A stretch of DNA of 5,894 nucleotides from Microbacterium sp. GTDB taxonomy: Bacteria > Actinomycetota > Actinomycetes > Actinomycetales > Microbacteriaceae. The translations under genes were made by a program, and so were the position numbers. Under the pieces are notes generated by a model. The model was given only the letters and a program-made list of their open reading frames with translations. It did no database searches and was not told the DNA's origin. Below, in pieces: positions 5,568-5,894 of this stretch. The first letter of the stretch is position 1. Each line of letters starts with the position of its first letter. The DNA is taken from positions 1-5,894 of the forward strand of contig JAITUD010000056.1 in NCBI GenBank assembly GCA_031286555.1, read 5' to 3'.

Positions 5568-5894
5568 GCCGCCCCGAGCTGCGCTTCCGCCTTCCCGGGC
5601 GCTGGTTCTCGGTCGACCTCTCCGGCGAGGATGCCACCGCGGCATCCATCCGCCGGATCGCGAAGGACGCCGTCGGTGTCGCCGACGATCGCGCCGCCGA
5701 GCGTGCGCGGGTGCGGCACGCGCTGGAGGAGGCGGTCGCGGCCGGTGCACAGGGCGATGTGCGCGCGATCATGTTCGCCACCGAGATCGCCGTCGGCACT
5801 CCGCTGCCGGTGACGCTGCTCGTCTTCGAGCCCGCCGACCTGCGGATGAGCCCCGCCATCGGCACCGCGCCGCAGAAGGTGCTGCAGGTCATGG
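5564..5894 (+). CDS. Partial CDS, unrecognised protein (C-terminus beyond window)
   Basis: From GTG 5564, overlapping the lipoprotein stop as GTGA, an open frame runs 110 codons to the right edge without a stop. The protein begins SRPELRFRLPGRWFSVDL, then a charged helical stretch (residues 22-63, many Ala, Arg and Asp), then a hydrophobic strand near 82-88 (PVTLLVFEP). There is no signal peptide or membrane segment in the visible part, so a cytoplasmic protein is likely. I do not recognise the family. The 4-base overlap, strong G/C third positions and the LPGRWFSVDL opening support it as a real gene. The Shine-Dalgarno is weak (GGACGG at 5551-5556), so coupling to the lipoprotein is likely. 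It may be an accessory or assembly factor of the same operon. Confidence 0.72.
   Translation, partial: MSRPELRFRLPGRWFSVDLSGEDATAASIRRIAKDAVGVADDRAAERARVRHALEEAVAAGAQGDVRAIMFATEIAVGTPLPVTLLVFEPADLRMSPAIGTAPQKVLQVM

Noticed and set aside
1..5894. tRNA, rRNA, CRISPR, insertion sequence or phage signals
   Set aside because: None were seen: no clover-leaf sequence, spaced direct repeats, transposase-like protein or terminal inverted repeats.

Overview
The window is high-GC DNA (about two thirds G+C by eye) with strong G/C third positions. It is packed with genes on the + strand only. The codon use, the WXG100-type small proteins, a DUF1023 hydrolase and tightly coupled lipoprotein genes all point to an actinobacterium. 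Microbacteriaceae (for example Microbacterium) is my best guess from protein style, not from any marker gene.

Layout. A Trp-less WXG100/Esx-type protein (21-308) comes first, with a strong Shine-Dalgarno and codon use unlike its neighbours. A 75-base gap follows and holds a 13-bp hairpin (324-356). From 384 to the right edge the genes run head to tail with gaps of at most 3 bases or with 1-4 base overlaps: a 96-aa small protein (384-674), a 560-aa DUF1023 alpha/beta hydrolase with a long helical N-terminus (677-2359), a lipoprotein (2361-3053), a 57-aa helical protein (3053-3226), a 93-aa Esx-sized protein (3223-3504), a 521-aa protein made of a helical T7SS-signal-like domain, a membrane hairpin and an alpha/beta hydrolase (3508-5073), a second lipoprotein (5073-5567), and the start of an unrecognised gene (5564 to the edge).

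How the genes may work together. The operon reads as two parallel cassettes, each ordered small helical protein, helical-plus-hydrolase protein, lipoprotein. WXG100 proteins are type VII secretion (T7SS/ESX) substrates, and helical-N-terminus hydrolases next to them are commonly T7SS-linked in actinobacteria. My inference is that the small proteins are secretion partners, the hydrolases are exported enzymes or toxins acting at an envelope, and the lipoproteins are surface-anchored partners, possibly protective ones. No T7SS machinery gene (EccC ATPase, EccB/D/E, mycosin) is in the window, so the apparatus would have to be encoded elsewhere. No RNA genes, mobile elements, CRISPR arrays or phage genes were seen.
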